DNA of 64,000 nt from JAJTFW01 sp903922455. Its GTDB lineage: Bacteria > Bacteroidota > Bacteroidia > AKYH767-A > OLB10. Of this stretch, positions 9,916-19,697 are shown in pieces. The notes below the pieces were generated by a model. That model made no database searches, had not been told where the DNA came from, and saw nothing but the letters and a program-made list of their open reading frames with translations. Location of the stretch: the NCBI GenBank assembly GCA_943329665.2, contig CALQEU020000002.1, positions 186,001 to 250,000 of the forward strand. Direction: 5' to 3'. A program made the translations under genes and the position numbers. Numbering within the stretch: position 1 is the stretch's first letter; each line of letters starts with the position of its first letter.

Positions 9916-11232
9916 ATGACCATACAGGTCAAGTTTGCGCTTTACAATGCAGTTTCCAAAGCGCTCATCATTTTAGCTTTTATGACCTTGTTGCCTATCT
10001 TGGTAGAAAGAATCGTTTATGAACACATCGATAAAAGATTAGTAGCGCGAAGCGAACGCATTCTTCTCACAGTAAAAAGAGGAAGTATTGCTGACATCGT
10101 ACGTGAACAAGATTGTAGTTTTGAAAGTTACAATATTTTAAAAGAAGAATTTGTTGCCATCTACCCTATCACCGACCCGTTGAAAATGAACAATGGTACT
10201 CAAATAAGGAATGAGACCTGGAGTATTGAAGGAGAAAAACTACAGCATCGAATTATTAGTAGGCCCTTTTTATACGACAATCAAATGTACGAGTTGAATA
10301 TTGGTGAAGGTATTAGCACCATCGACGAATTAAAATCCATTATTCAGCGATTTCTATTGGTCATGATGTTAGGGGTGATTTTGATTTCACTCTTCATCGA
10401 TCTAGCCTTCGCTCGTTTGCTTTTAAAACCATTAAACAGCATCATCAGCACGAAACTTCTTCCGGTACCATCGCCTGCCTATTTTAACTTTACTCCTATT
10501 CCAAGTTCAACGGCTGAATTCAATCAACTCGACAATCGAATCAATGAAATGATGCACAAACTGAAAGACTCTTTTCAAATCGAAAAAGAGTTTATCAGTA
10601 ATGTGTCCCACGAACTGCAAACGCCCATCAGTATCATTCAAAATCGTTTGGAGAACATCATCAACGAGGGAAATTTATCCGATGAATTACTAATCAAGCT
10701 TTCCGATTCACAACGTACCTTGAATCGAATGAGTAGAATTATTAAGGCGCTTCTATTAATTTCGAAGATTGAAAACGATCAGTACCTCAAGCAAGATACC
10801 ATTGGTGCAATTGAATTGATGGATGAAGTGCTTGAAGAGATTGAAGAACGTTTAACAGAAAAGAACATTACGCTCCATAAATACTTTTATGATGATTACA
10901 ACATCACTCAATGCAATCGCACTTTACTTTTTACCATGATGACGAATTTGATTAACAATGCTATAAAGTATAACAAAGACGGTGGAAGCATCGACATTTA
11001 TAGTCGCGTCAAAGACGGTAAATTTCAAATTGAAATTAAAGACAGTGGAATTGGAATTGACAAGCAAGATATCAACGGAATTTTTGATCGATTCAAACGA
11101 CTCAATAAAAACAAAGCGGATGGATATGGCTTAGGCTTACCGCTCGTAAAAACCATTGCTGGATTTCATAAAATTGAAATTATTGTTGATTCTACACCCA
11201 ATGTTGGGACGGAGTTTGTTCTGAGGTTTTAG
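9916..11232 (+). CDS. membrane sensor histidine kinase
   Basis: I chose ATG 9916 (438 residues, MTIQVKFALYN). The frame is open upstream to a TTG at 9883, which would add 11 residues and start 4 nt after the regulator stop; the choice is not certain. Two membrane segments bracket a roughly 100-residue periplasmic sensor. The cytoplasmic part has the H-box with phospho-acceptor His in NVSHELQTP (His232 from this start), the N-box NLINNAIKYN, and G boxes DSGIGID and GYGLGLPLV of the HATPase. It is the partner of the adjacent OmpR-type regulator. The sensed signal is unknown. Confidence 0.93.
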   Translation: MTIQVKFALYNAVSKALIILAFMTLLPILVERIVYEHIDKRLVARSERILLTVKRGSIADIVREQDCSFESYNILKEEFVAIYPITDPLKMNNGTQIRNETWSIEGEKLQHRIISRPFLYDNQMYELNIGEGISTIDELKSIIQRFLLVMMLGVILISLFIDLAFARLLLKPLNSIISTKLLPVPSPAYFNFTPIPSSTAEFNQLDNRINEMMHKLKDSFQIEKEFISNVSHELQTPISIIQNRLENIINEGNLSDELLIKLSDSQRTLNRMSRIIKALLLISKIENDQYLKQDTIGAIELMDEVLEEIEERLTEKNITLHKYFYDDYNITQCNRTLLFTMMTNLINNAIKYNKDGGSIDIYSRVKDGKFQIEIKDSGIGIDKQDINGIFDRFKRLNKNKADGYGLGLPLVKTIAGFHKIEIIVDSTPNVGTEFVLRF

Positions 11233-11807
11233 TCGTGATGAGATGTTGGTCGCAAGGCTTCGCGATTGGTTGTTGGATGCGATGAATAATTTATCAATAC
11301 CACAAATTTATTTTAGCAAATTCTCTTCAGTTGTGTGACCCCGCTGGGGTCAGGATAAAAAAAATGCAATTCGTTTCTAATAAGGTTTGACCCCGCTGGG
11401 GTCAGGATAAAAAAAATGCAATTCGTTTCTAATAAGGTTTGACCCCGCTGGGGTCAGGATAAAAAAATGCAATTCGTTTCTAATAAGGTTTGACCCCGAT
11501 GGGGTCAGGATAAAAAAATGCAATTCGTTTCTAATAAGGTTTGACCCCGATGGGGTCGTGTCGAATTTATAATTAAATGAAACTTTATTCTTTCATTTTA
11601 ATAATTGCTTACCTTTAGATCCACTTCCAATAATCGATGACTCGCCTACTCCTACTTTTCATTTTATTCACGACGTCTGTTTCCGATCAATTCACCATCG
11701 CTATTGGGTATTTGGAAGAAGCTAGAAGCTAGAACCTAAAAATAAGTATCCACAGCAAACTCGAATTCCTTAATACGAATTACAGCTCAAATTATTACAT
11801 CTAAACG
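11233..11807. other. 575-bp gene-free stretch holding the hairpin array
   Basis: Apart from the array, the left flank (11239-11280) has a degenerate GATGTTGG/TCGCAAGGCTTCGCGA segment that recurs elsewhere in the window. On the right, 11637-11732 encodes a 31-residue frame beginning with a signal-like MTRLLLLFILF stretch and stopping at once in a GAAGCTAGAAGCTAG repeat. It looks like a remnant or chance frame. No RNA gene or terminator is visible. Confidence 0.6.
11337..11557. repeat. tandem array of five GACCCC-GMT-GGGGTC hairpins in 51-52-bp units
   Basis: Five copies of a perfect 6-bp-stem, 3-nt-loop hairpin start at 11337, 11389, 11441, 11492 and 11543. The 36-37-bp spacers between them are identical except for one A in a poly-A run. 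The loop is GCT in the first three copies and GAT in the last two. Each spacer holds an AGGA followed by a poly-A run and ATG (11364, 11416, 11467, 11518), opening an 8-codon frame whose TGA overlaps the next hairpin. Identical spacers exclude a CRISPR array, and no T-run follows the hairpins. Confidence 0.9.
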
Positions 11808-12170
11808 CTAATATTGACCTGTTCCTAACATCACCAAAGTACAGGCTTCCTCAAAAGGAATTCCAGCTTTTTTGAGCATAGATTGAAATAACTCATCTTC
11901 CGTTCCAGGATTAAAAATTACACGATCTGGTTTTAGAGAAATCACATAATCACGAATTTTTTCTTGATGACTTGGACCCACGTACAAGGTAACGGTATGG
12001 ATATCCAATAAAAATTTATGTTCAGTAAAAATGTCTACATCCCCTACTCTACCTGTTTTTAATCCCAAGGCATGAACAGGGTGATCATGTTCTCTCAATC
12101 GATTAATTGCTAAAAAAGAATAACGCGATGGATTTGTGGAAGCTCCAATAACTAGTGTAGTTTTCTTCAT
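11808..12170 (-). CDS. CoA-binding domain protein (YccU-like)
   Basis: A 120-residue single-domain Rossmann protein. The N-terminal VIGASTNPSRYSF is the nucleotide-binding turn of the CoA_binding family, and the NPGTEDE segment (about residues 82-88) is also typical. Family members bind CoA but have no agreed cellular role. It overlaps the upstream MFS gene by 4 bp (ATGA), so the two are coupled. Confidence 0.85.
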   Translation of the reverse strand: MKKTTLVIGASTNPSRYSFLAINRLREHDHPVHALGLKTGRVGDVDIFTEHKFLLDIHTVTLYVGPSHQEKIRDYVISLKPDRVIFNPGTEDELFQSMLKKAGIPFEEACTLVMLGTGQY

Positions 12171-13420
12171 GATATTTCGATATAATCGAGGTCTTTAGAA
12201 AACGTTTCTTTCAAACTAAATATTGCAATTAATGCAAGAGTGATGCAAACTCCACCTACCACTAAGGCGCTATTCACTGCACCCATACTCATCTCTAAAG
12301 TTTTAAATCCAAGGATAATGGGAACAACAGCTCCTCTAACAAAGTTAGGAACCGTAGTAGTTACCGTAGCACGAATATTGGTTCCAAATTGTTCGGAAGC
12401 AATAGTTACGAAGAGCGCCCAATAGCCAGTAACGCAACCCAACATAAAACAAAGAAAATAATAAGAATTTGCCGTTAAGCCTTTGGCAAAAAGAAAAACA
12501 AAAACAAGAACTATCGTGAATAATAAATAAGCCACAACTACTTTTTTTCTGCTTTTCAACAGTTGACTTAATAATCCACTGATTAAATCACCCACTGACA
12601 ATCCCAAATAAGCATACATAATTGCATAACCAACTTTCACTTCACCCACCACCTCAACAATTGCAGCAAACTTATCCGAGAATTTTATTAAGATGCCGAT
12701 GCAAAACCAAACCGGAAGTCCAATTAAGATGCATGCCAAATATTTTTTGAATCGTTCACGATCGGTAAACAACATCAAGAAATTACCTTTCTTGATTTGA
12801 TTATTATGTTTCATGTGTTCAAACATACCCGACTCATAAGTACTCACTCTCAACAGGAGCAAAACGAGTCCAAGCACACCACCAATAATATACGCCATCT
12901 GCCAAGGTTGCAATCCAAAAATCACAAAGGGGTTATTACTAATGACCGCTGCAGCTACCGCACCGAGTGCACCCATTGCAACCACGATTAATGTTCCGTA
13001 ACCACGGCTCTCCCGATGCATGATTTCAGAAACTAACGTGATCGCTGCTCCCAACTCACCCGCCAATCCAACACCGGCAATAAATCGAACAATGCTGTAC
13101 TGCGTTAAATCGACAACGAAAGCATTCGCCACGTTGGCTAAAGAATAAATCAAGATCGAGCCAAAGAGTACCGACATTCTTCCTTTCTGATCGCCTAAAA
13201 TCCCCCAGAGCAAACCGCCCACCAACATGCCACACATCTGCCAAAGAAATAATAAATAATCATAACGATCGATCACAACAGGATCCAAAATTCCAATGCC
13301 ACGCAAGCTGTGTTTGCTCACTACATTAAACAATTGCAGATCGTAGATATCTACAAAATACCCTAAGGCCGCTACTAAAACGACCATATTAAAAGGATTC
13401 TTAGTTCCTTGTTTCGGCAT
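12167..13420 (-). CDS. MFS transporter
   Basis: A 417-residue protein with about twelve hydrophobic segments and the MFS loop-2/3 signature (WGILGDQKGRMSVLFGS, about residues 73-89). The motif GVGLAGELGAAITLVSE in segment 4 is typical of metabolite:proton symporters. It lies in the inner membrane. The gene begins 11 nt after the GH13 gene ends and overlaps the CoA-binding gene, so the three probably form one transcript. The substrate is unknown; sugar import is only a guess from the neighbour. Confidence 0.85.
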   Translation of the reverse strand: MPKQGTKNPFNMVVLVAALGYFVDIYDLQLFNVVSKHSLRGIGILDPVVIDRYDYLLFLWQMCGMLVGGLLWGILGDQKGRMSVLFGSILIYSLANVANAFVVDLTQYSIVRFIAGVGLAGELGAAITLVSEIMHRESRGYGTLIVVAMGALGAVAAAVISNNPFVIFGLQPWQMAYIIGGVLGLVLLLLRVSTYESGMFEHMKHNNQIKKGNFLMLFTDRERFKKYLACILIGLPVWFCIGILIKFSDKFAAIVEVVGEVKVGYAIMYAYLGLSVGDLISGLLSQLLKSRKKVVVAYLLFTIVLVFVFLFAKGLTANSYYFLCFMLGCVTGYWALFVTIASEQFGTNIRATVTTTVPNFVRGAVVPIILGFKTLEMSMGAVNSALVVGGVCITLALIAIFSLKETFSKDLDYIEIS

Positions 13421-13431
13421 ATATATTATTT

Positions 13432-15198
13432 TTAATGAATACGAATGATATAAGCACTATTCGGCGCTAACTTTAATTTCAATCCTGAAAAACGAATTCC
13501 TTCCTTATAAAGTTCATCTGTAGTATGACTCCCTAACACCTCACTTCCCAACACACTTGTAAAGTTAACCTTTTTCTTTACATCTAAACCCATACAAATA
13601 AAAGCATCCTTGGGTATACGGATGTACGTTTCATACACAGTATCATTATTAAAATTTACAACAACTAATAATTTCTCTTCCTTACTATGTCTTAAAAAAG
13701 CAAAATGAAATTTTTCATCAAACCCTTCACTCTGGTGATGACGGTTCGCATATTGCAAGTCATACAAAGCACCATGATGAATAGCATCACTTTTTGACAC
13801 GAAATTCAACAATAATGAATATGTATCTCGTAATGTTTTCTGCTCTGAAGAGAGATGGGCGCCATCACACTTTCCTTTATTGAACCATTTCTGTAATTCA
13901 GGAGCTGAACAATAATCAAAAATAGAGGTGCGTCCTCGATCACCTGCGAATCCAACAATATCCTTTGCCGACTCACCCACTTCTTGTCCAAAATAAATCA
14001 TCACTGGACCTTTTGAGATACACGCTGAGACTACCATAGTGGGTATCCCTGCAAAAGGATTGGAGGCGAAAAATCGAGAAGCGATTCTCTCCTCATCGTG
14101 ATTCTCCATAAATGAAAGCATACGTTCCGAATATTTTTCGACACGCTGAATACATTTTGAAATATCATCTGCGGAATGATAACCACGAATTATTCCACCT
14201 AAGGTATCATACAAACTCACTTTATCATAGAGAAAATCAAAATAGCCTTTATCCAAATAATGTTCATACAATTCTGGCTTATAAATTTCAGCAATGAAAA
14301 TCACGTTGGGATGATGCGTTTTTACACATGGAATTATCCACTCCCAAAATTCAACAGGAACCATCTCTGCCATATCACATCTGAATCCATCTACTCCTTT
14401 CTTGCACCAATATAACAGTATGTCGAGTAATTTTATCCAGGAAGAGGGAATGGGATCAAAGAAACAATGATGCGGAGGATAAGGGTCTACACCAAAATTA
14501 ATTTTAATGGTTTCAAACCAATCGTTAGATGAAGGATGCGAAGAATACAAATCATTTCCAGTAACTTTTGCAGGTGATTCAACAAATTTTTTAAAGCTGC
14601 GAGGTAAAGTTCCCCCATCAAGCGGGAGGTAGTCGGAAGGAAATTGAAACGTTTCATTCTGCAAATACAAAAAATCATTTTGTGGAGCGAACAATTTTTG
14701 AGTATCATCATTGACACCGAAATCACTTTTGTGTCCTGGATTCATATCTGAATGATAGGATCGTGCCACATGATTGGGAACAAAGTCAATAATAGCTTTT
14801 AATCCACACTCATGAGTTCGATGAACCATTTGCTCAAACTCTGTAATCCGATTCGCTACATCGACAGACAAATCAGCATCCACATCATAGTAATCGCGAA
14901 TGGCATAAGGCGAACCTGCACGACCTTTTACTACATGTGGATCATCAGTAAGAATACCATTTTTTTTATATGCCGAGAGCGAAGAATGCTCTAAAATTCC
15001 AGTAAACCAAATATGGGAAATGCCTAATTCCTTTAAGCTGTTTAATACCTTCGAATTAATATCATTGAATTTTCCAATCCCATTTTGCGCGATTGTGCCA
15101 TACAATTTGTTCTTGCTATTTACATTTGAAAAAACACGTAACAGCAATTGATAAATTACTAATTTACTGGAACCGGATTTAAAGTGGTAACTCTTCAT
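13432..15198 (-). CDS. GH13 alpha-amylase-family glycoside hydrolase
   Basis: A 588-residue protein with the four conserved GH13 regions: I, DFVPNHV (138-144); II, GFRCDMAE (271-278) with nucleophile Asp275; III, FIAEIY (301-306) with acid/base Glu304; IV, FMENHDEER (363-371) with Asp368. All catalytic residues are present. No signal peptide is seen, so it is probably cytoplasmic and acts on alpha-glucans or oligosaccharides. A C-terminal beta domain (about 490-588) is typical. It may share a transcript with the MFS and CoA-binding genes, and the TetR-type regulator lies just upstream on the same strand. Confidence 0.92.
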   Translation of the reverse strand: MKSYHFKSGSSKLVIYQLLLRVFSNVNSKNKLYGTIAQNGIGKFNDINSKVLNSLKELGISHIWFTGILEHSSLSAYKKNGILTDDPHVVKGRAGSPYAIRDYYDVDADLSVDVANRITEFEQMVHRTHECGLKAIIDFVPNHVARSYHSDMNPGHKSDFGVNDDTQKLFAPQNDFLYLQNETFQFPSDYLPLDGGTLPRSFKKFVESPAKVTGNDLYSSHPSSNDWFETIKINFGVDPYPPHHCFFDPIPSSWIKLLDILLYWCKKGVDGFRCDMAEMVPVEFWEWIIPCVKTHHPNVIFIAEIYKPELYEHYLDKGYFDFLYDKVSLYDTLGGIIRGYHSADDISKCIQRVEKYSERMLSFMENHDEERIASRFFASNPFAGIPTMVVSACISKGPVMIYFGQEVGESAKDIVGFAGDRGRTSIFDYCSAPELQKWFNKGKCDGAHLSSEQKTLRDTYSLLLNFVSKSDAIHHGALYDLQYANRHHQSEGFDEKFHFAFLRHSKEEKLLVVVNFNNDTVYETYIRIPKDAFICMGLDVKKKVNFTSVLGSEVLGSHTTDELYKEGIRFSGLKLKLAPNSAYIIRIH

Positions 15199-15276
15199 AC
15201 TTCAGGCATGAAAATAGTCTATCCACTCGTACTTATAATTAAGAGGTGAATGCTTTATTCACAACTCAATGTTAAG

Positions 15277-15888
15277 CTAGGGACGCGCGCTAATACCTGA
15301 AAATATAAGTTTGGTAGTAAACCGAATATCATCCATAATAGATTCCTTCGCTGAGTCAAATTTATCATCACTCATCATTACTGCATGATGACTTTCGACA
15401 GCCACGCTATTCGCCATTTTCAAAAACACATCAGCGACACGGCTCGCATCTGAATATCGAATCTCACCTTGATCCATAGCCTCTTTAATAATATTTATTA
15501 ATAAATTACGCTCTTCATTATAAATACTATCTCTGAGTGAAATGAAGATGGGTTCTATCTTTCTCCCTTGCTCAACAATAATATAGTGCAATAGACTTAA
15601 ATGTTGATAGAATTTAGTACGTTCAAAAAGTAAAAACACTATTTTATTTTCAATTCCTTTCTTTTCAGTAATTCCTACTCGAACTAATTCACGAAAGCGA
15701 TGCGCTTCTGCATAAATCACATCACAAAACAAATCATCCTTACTACTATAATAATAATATAAGGTAGCTTTATTCAAACTTACTTTATGGCCGATCTCGT
15801 CAAGTGTGGTTTTATCATAACCATTCTTTGAAAAACACTCGGTCGCTGCTTTGAGTATCATTTGCTTTTTCTCTTCTCTCCTTAACAT
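15277..15888 (-). CDS. TetR/AcrR-family transcriptional regulator
   Basis: A 203-residue repressor-type protein from ATG 15888 (MLRREEKKQMILKAA). The frame extends 18 codons further, but the extension lacks homology-like character and a candidate -7 element lies 20 nt before 15888. The N-terminal helix-turn-helix (TTLDEIGHKVSLNKATLYYY, about residues 27-46) is canonical. The C-terminal ligand domain is divergent. It lies 78 bp upstream of the GH13 gene on the same strand, so it may regulate that operon or itself. The ligand is unknown. Confidence 0.9.
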   Translation of the reverse strand: MLRREEKKQMILKAATECFSKNGYDKTTLDEIGHKVSLNKATLYYYYSSKDDLFCDVIYAEAHRFRELVRVGITEKKGIENKIVFLLFERTKFYQHLSLLHYIIVEQGRKIEPIFISLRDSIYNEERNLLINIIKEAMDQGEIRYSDASRVADVFLKMANSVAVESHHAVMMSDDKFDSAKESIMDDIRFTTKLIFSGISARP

Positions 15889-15908
15889 GGGTAATTGCTT
15901 TGGTAAAA

Positions 15909-15916
15909 CAAAGTTA
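15909..15916 (-). promoter_or_regulatory. candidate -7 element of the TetR gene
   Basis: On the minus strand the bases read TAACTTTG, matching TAnnTTTG, 20 nt before ATG 15888. No correctly spaced TTG is found. Confidence 0.45.
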
Positions 15917-16083
15917 ATTCTACATCCAGCTATTCCTATCAAAAAAGCCTAAACTAAGCGATTCAACTGCTGAACGGGAAGAATGGAGCACCGAACTAGA
16001 AAATTGCAAAAAAAAACCATTCGCCTATCATAATCAGCTGTTCGCCAACAAAATCAGTACATTCACATAAATTTAAAATATCC

Positions 16084-17628
16084 CTAAAACCACGACTTTT
16101 TACCTCTTTTTGAGGTTCCAATGCCCAAAACACCTAATAATCCACGGGTAACTTCGCGGGCTAAAGTGCGGGCAACTTGTCGACCAACGGTACTATCAAT
16201 CGCTTCTCCAATTACTGACTTTTCTTCTTTTTTAGATGGGCTCACCTTCTTTTCTGGATCGTCATCCTTTTCAGCTGGACTCATCTTTTGTTGAAGCATT
16301 TCATAAGCACTTTCCCGATCGACTTCTTGGTTGTACTTTTTCACCATGACCGATTTACTAAGTAAAACATCTTGCTCAACTGGAGTTAAAATATCCATAC
16401 GTGATTGAGGAGTCAATAAAAAAGTATGAACTAATGGGCTTGGAGTTCCCTTTTCGGAAAGACATGTTATCATCGCCTCTCCAATTCCCAATTCAGTAAT
16501 CAACGTATCAACATCATAAAATTCAGTGATCGGATAATTTTCAGCAACGAGTTTAATCGCTTTACGATCGGCGGCGGTGAATGCGCGCAATGCGTGCTGA
16601 ACTTTTAATCCAAGTTGGCCTAAGATAGCAGCAGGAACATCAACCGGACTTTGCGTACAAAAAATAACACCAACACCCTTCGAACGAATCAATTTAATGA
16701 TGCTTTCCAATTGATCCATCAAGGCATCACTGGCTTCTTTAAAAATGAGATGGGCTTCATCAATGAACAATACCAATTTTGGTTTTTCTAAATCTCCTTC
16801 CTCTGGAAATGATTGATAAATTTCAGCCAACAGACATAACATAAATGTACTAAACAATTTTGGCTTATCTTGAATATCAACTAAGCGAACGACATGCACA
16901 TAGCCTTTACCATTATCATCGAGTCGAAGTAAATCATTTACATCAAAGGAAATTTCTCCAAAAAACAGATCAGCTCCTTGCTCTTCCACTTCCATAATTT
17001 TCCGTAAGATAGTTGAAGCAGAAGCTGTGCTAATAGCACCATATTCTTTTTTAATCTCTTCTTTCCCTTCGTTGGTGCAATACTGAAGAACTTTTTTAAA
17101 ATCCTTTAAATCCAATAAGGGCAAGGAACGATCATCGGAATACTTAAATACTAAAGAAACTACTCCTGACTGGGTATCATTCAACCCTAAAATTTTGGAA
17201 AACAATACGGGACCAAATTCCGAAACGGTAGCGCGAAGTCGCACTCCTTTTTCACTCGACAAACTCATCAACTCACAGGGAAATGCTTGAGGCTTCCAGG
17301 TGACACCTAACTTCTCATGACGTTCTGAAATTTTTGGATGTGGATTTCCAGGCATAGCTATCCCACTCAAATCTCCTTTCACATCCATCATCATAACGGA
17401 TACACCATTCGATGCTAATCCCTCAGCAATGCCTTGTAATGTTTTCGTTTTTCCAGTACCTGTTGCACCTGCAATAAGTCCGTGACGATTTAACGTTGAC
17501 AATGGGATACTCACTACTGCTTCCTTCAACACTTCTCCATTAAAAACGGCTGAACCTATTGGAATTGTTCCACCTTTGAAAGTGTAACCTTTTTGAACAG
17601 TTTCTAGAAATTTTTCCTTTGTAGCCAT
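16084..17628 (-). CDS. HerA-like P-loop ATPase (DUF853 family)
   Basis: A 514-residue protein from ATG 17628 (MATKEKFLE). A TTG three codons upstream is possible but less likely. Walker A is GATGTGKTKT (about residues 54-63) and Walker B is LVLFIDEAH (about 285-293). The family is related to HerA/FtsK-type DNA-translocating ATPases and is usually annotated as a helicase HerA-like or DUF853 protein. The C-terminal 70 residues are Lys/Glu-rich and then basic with Gly. It stands alone, with no NurA-type nuclease beside it, so the function is not established. Confidence 0.85.
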   Translation of the reverse strand: MATKEKFLETVQKGYTFKGGTIPIGSAVFNGEVLKEAVVSIPLSTLNRHGLIAGATGTGKTKTLQGIAEGLASNGVSVMMMDVKGDLSGIAMPGNPHPKISERHEKLGVTWKPQAFPCELMSLSSEKGVRLRATVSEFGPVLFSKILGLNDTQSGVVSLVFKYSDDRSLPLLDLKDFKKVLQYCTNEGKEEIKKEYGAISTASASTILRKIMEVEEQGADLFFGEISFDVNDLLRLDDNGKGYVHVVRLVDIQDKPKLFSTFMLCLLAEIYQSFPEEGDLEKPKLVLFIDEAHLIFKEASDALMDQLESIIKLIRSKGVGVIFCTQSPVDVPAAILGQLGLKVQHALRAFTAADRKAIKLVAENYPITEFYDVDTLITELGIGEAMITCLSEKGTPSPLVHTFLLTPQSRMDILTPVEQDVLLSKSVMVKKYNQEVDRESAYEMLQQKMSPAEKDDDPEKKVSPSKKEEKSVIGEAIDSTVGRQVARTLAREVTRGLLGVLGIGTSKRGKKSWF

Positions 17629-17637
17629 GTTATACAA

Positions 17638-18098
17638 ATTATCAATATTTTATAGTCCAAATAATCAATTTTATTTTTTTTGCCAATAAGTTATTCTCAT
17701 AATCACTGAATTTATTACACAGATTAAAAAGTTCACTCGCATCTGTAATAAATATTTCAGTTTTTATAATTAAAATTTTTGTCCCCTACTTTACTTGTTA
17801 ATTTCTTTTACGTGAAAAGAAAGTAACCAAAGAAAGCACGCCACCCAACACCAACCAATTTTTACAGTTTCTGCGTTCTACTTTCTTTAGCAACCACTGA
17901 ACAATCTTTTGTGCTATCTCTTACTTAACCGGTACAGCAAAAATCGGTTCGCGCTGTTGCGTAGACGATCTCCGCACTGTTCCGAACGAAATTGATTTTT
18001 ATTAATATTTATTGCTCAAAATGTGTTCCTTTTATGTTTATTCAATTGGACTACATATTTTGTATAATTGGTAATAATCTTTCATTAATAATAAAATG
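17638..18098. other. 461-bp gene-free stretch with a palindromic repeat segment
   Basis: No gene or RNA gene is seen. At 17802-17822 an 8-bp inverted repeat (TTTCTTTT / AAAAGAAA, 5-nt loop ACGTG) is followed by AAGTAACCAAAGAAAGCACG. As I recall, this resembles a repeated intergenic motif seen in many Bacteroidota, but I could not verify that. A GC-richer patch near 17935-17990 has no gene-like frame. Confidence 0.5.
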
Positions 18099-19691
18099 TT
18101 AATCTACAATCATTGTCAATTTATATTCAAAGGAATGAAATTTATTCATCAACTCTGCAATAATATCTTTTCCATACTTTGCATAAAATCCCATAAAATT
18201 CTCATAACGCTCTTGCGGTGTTTGGTTCGGATTTACTTTATCCAGCACAGCTTGAATCTGATTCAAAGCCATCTCATGTTTTCGTTTTAAGGCTGCTTGC
18301 CCCTTCTTCCCTAAATTATCCAATCCATTACTCACTTTTTGCATTTCCGCTTGGACGCTGGGTGCTAGAGTTGGATCCGCGAACAAAAATAATTTCTCGA
18401 GTTCGGAATAGATGCTTTTCAACTTTTCCTTCGCATCCTCAATTCCGGGAGCAATTTCCTCTTGCGTGGCTAACCATTCACGAACTAAATCATCGAAATT
18501 TCTAAATAAATCTTTTTCTGAAAATCCAAGCTTCGTGAATTTATCGATTGCTTTTGATGGGACAATGACTGCATTACTCCGTGGCACTAATACAGGATAA
18601 CTCACCGAGTAGTGTTCAAACAAATCTTTTAGCTGTAACCAATATGCTAATTCTCCAGGTCCGCCGATGTAGGCTAAGTTAGGAAGAATTTTTTCTTGAT
18701 ACAAAGGGCGCATAATAACATTTGGACTAAATCGCCCCACTTGTTTGTCGACCAAATCTTGAATAAACTCCCGACTAAAATTCAAATCCGTTTGCAATAC
18801 TTTATAATTTTTATGATCGTCCAGAACAATACGAGCTCTCAATTGCTCATCTAAATAAAACAAATTGATTTCCCTTGGATTCACTTGAACCTTGTAATTC
18901 TTTTCTAGTCGAGCACTTGTTTTTTCAACGATGGACGATGACGCTTGTTCATCCAGTTCATCACGAATAATGGAACTAAATAATTTCTTTAAAGGAACCG
19001 AATCAGCGTCAATGACTACCAATCCTTGTTCACCAAATAAACTCAATACAAATGATCGTGTTGCTTCTGCTAAAGTTGAATGGTTGGTATAGGCTTCGTT
19101 CAACAATACAGCCACTTCATTTCCGTATGCCTCGTTATTAAACAAATTAATTAACTCGTCTAAAAATTTAGTTATAGAATCTGTTTTCAATCTACCACTT
19201 GCACCTTGCTCCTTCGTATCCCAAATCAACTTCTTTCCATACACATGCACATGATTGATTTCTTCAATATCATGATCTTCGGTTGCCATCCAATACACGG
19301 GCACAAAATGGCACTTTGGATACTTTGCTTTTAATTCCTGAGCCAATTTTATGGTGGAAATAATTTTATAAATAAAGTATGAGGGTCCGCCAGCAATACA
19401 AAGCTGATGCCCTGTAGTTACAGTATACGTATTTGTATTAGCAATCGAATCAATATTCGATTTTACCAATGGAAATTTTTCAAAATAGGAATTATTCTGT
19501 GCATTCAATTCCGAAACCAATTCTACACGATGAAAGGGAAATTGATTTCTATTCTCAATAACATCTGGAAAAGAATTTAGATGTGGAATGTATTTATAAA
19601 ATGGAACCAGGTCCGGATGGCCTTCTGTATAATCCAACATCAGCTTGCTATTAAAACCGATTTCGGATAATGGAAGCTGAAGTACTTTCAT
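18099..19691 (-). CDS. bshC: bacillithiol biosynthesis cysteine-adding enzyme BshC
   Basis: A 530-residue protein matching the BshC family along its length. Visible hallmarks are TVTTGHQLCIAGGP (about residues 90-103), FVPVYWMATEDHDIEEINH (about 126-144) and a C-terminal coiled coil around 410-480. BshC is the last enzyme of bacillithiol synthesis, joining cysteine to glucosaminyl-malate. bshA and bshB are not in this window. The gene begins 6 nt after rimO and so is co-transcribed with it. Confidence 0.95.
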   Translation of the reverse strand: MKVLQLPLSEIGFNSKLMLDYTEGHPDLVPFYKYIPHLNSFPDVIENRNQFPFHRVELVSELNAQNNSYFEKFPLVKSNIDSIANTNTYTVTTGHQLCIAGGPSYFIYKIISTIKLAQELKAKYPKCHFVPVYWMATEDHDIEEINHVHVYGKKLIWDTKEQGASGRLKTDSITKFLDELINLFNNEAYGNEVAVLLNEAYTNHSTLAEATRSFVLSLFGEQGLVVIDADSVPLKKLFSSIIRDELDEQASSSIVEKTSARLEKNYKVQVNPREINLFYLDEQLRARIVLDDHKNYKVLQTDLNFSREFIQDLVDKQVGRFSPNVIMRPLYQEKILPNLAYIGGPGELAYWLQLKDLFEHYSVSYPVLVPRSNAVIVPSKAIDKFTKLGFSEKDLFRNFDDLVREWLATQEEIAPGIEDAKEKLKSIYSELEKLFLFADPTLAPSVQAEMQKVSNGLDNLGKKGQAALKRKHEMALNQIQAVLDKVNPNQTPQERYENFMGFYAKYGKDIIAELMNKFHSFEYKLTMIVD

Positions 19692-19697
19692 AGCGTT

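Noticed and set aside
11337..11557. CRISPR array
   Set aside because: The repeat is only a 15-bp hairpin and the spacers are identical rather than unique, and no cas gene is in the window.
11337..11557. Series of intrinsic terminators
   Set aside because: The hairpins have strong stems, but no T-run follows on either strand.
11637..11732. 31-codon signal-peptide-like gene
   Set aside because: Only the first dozen residues look like a signal sequence and the frame ends at once in an intergenic repeat (GAAGCTAGAAGCTAG).
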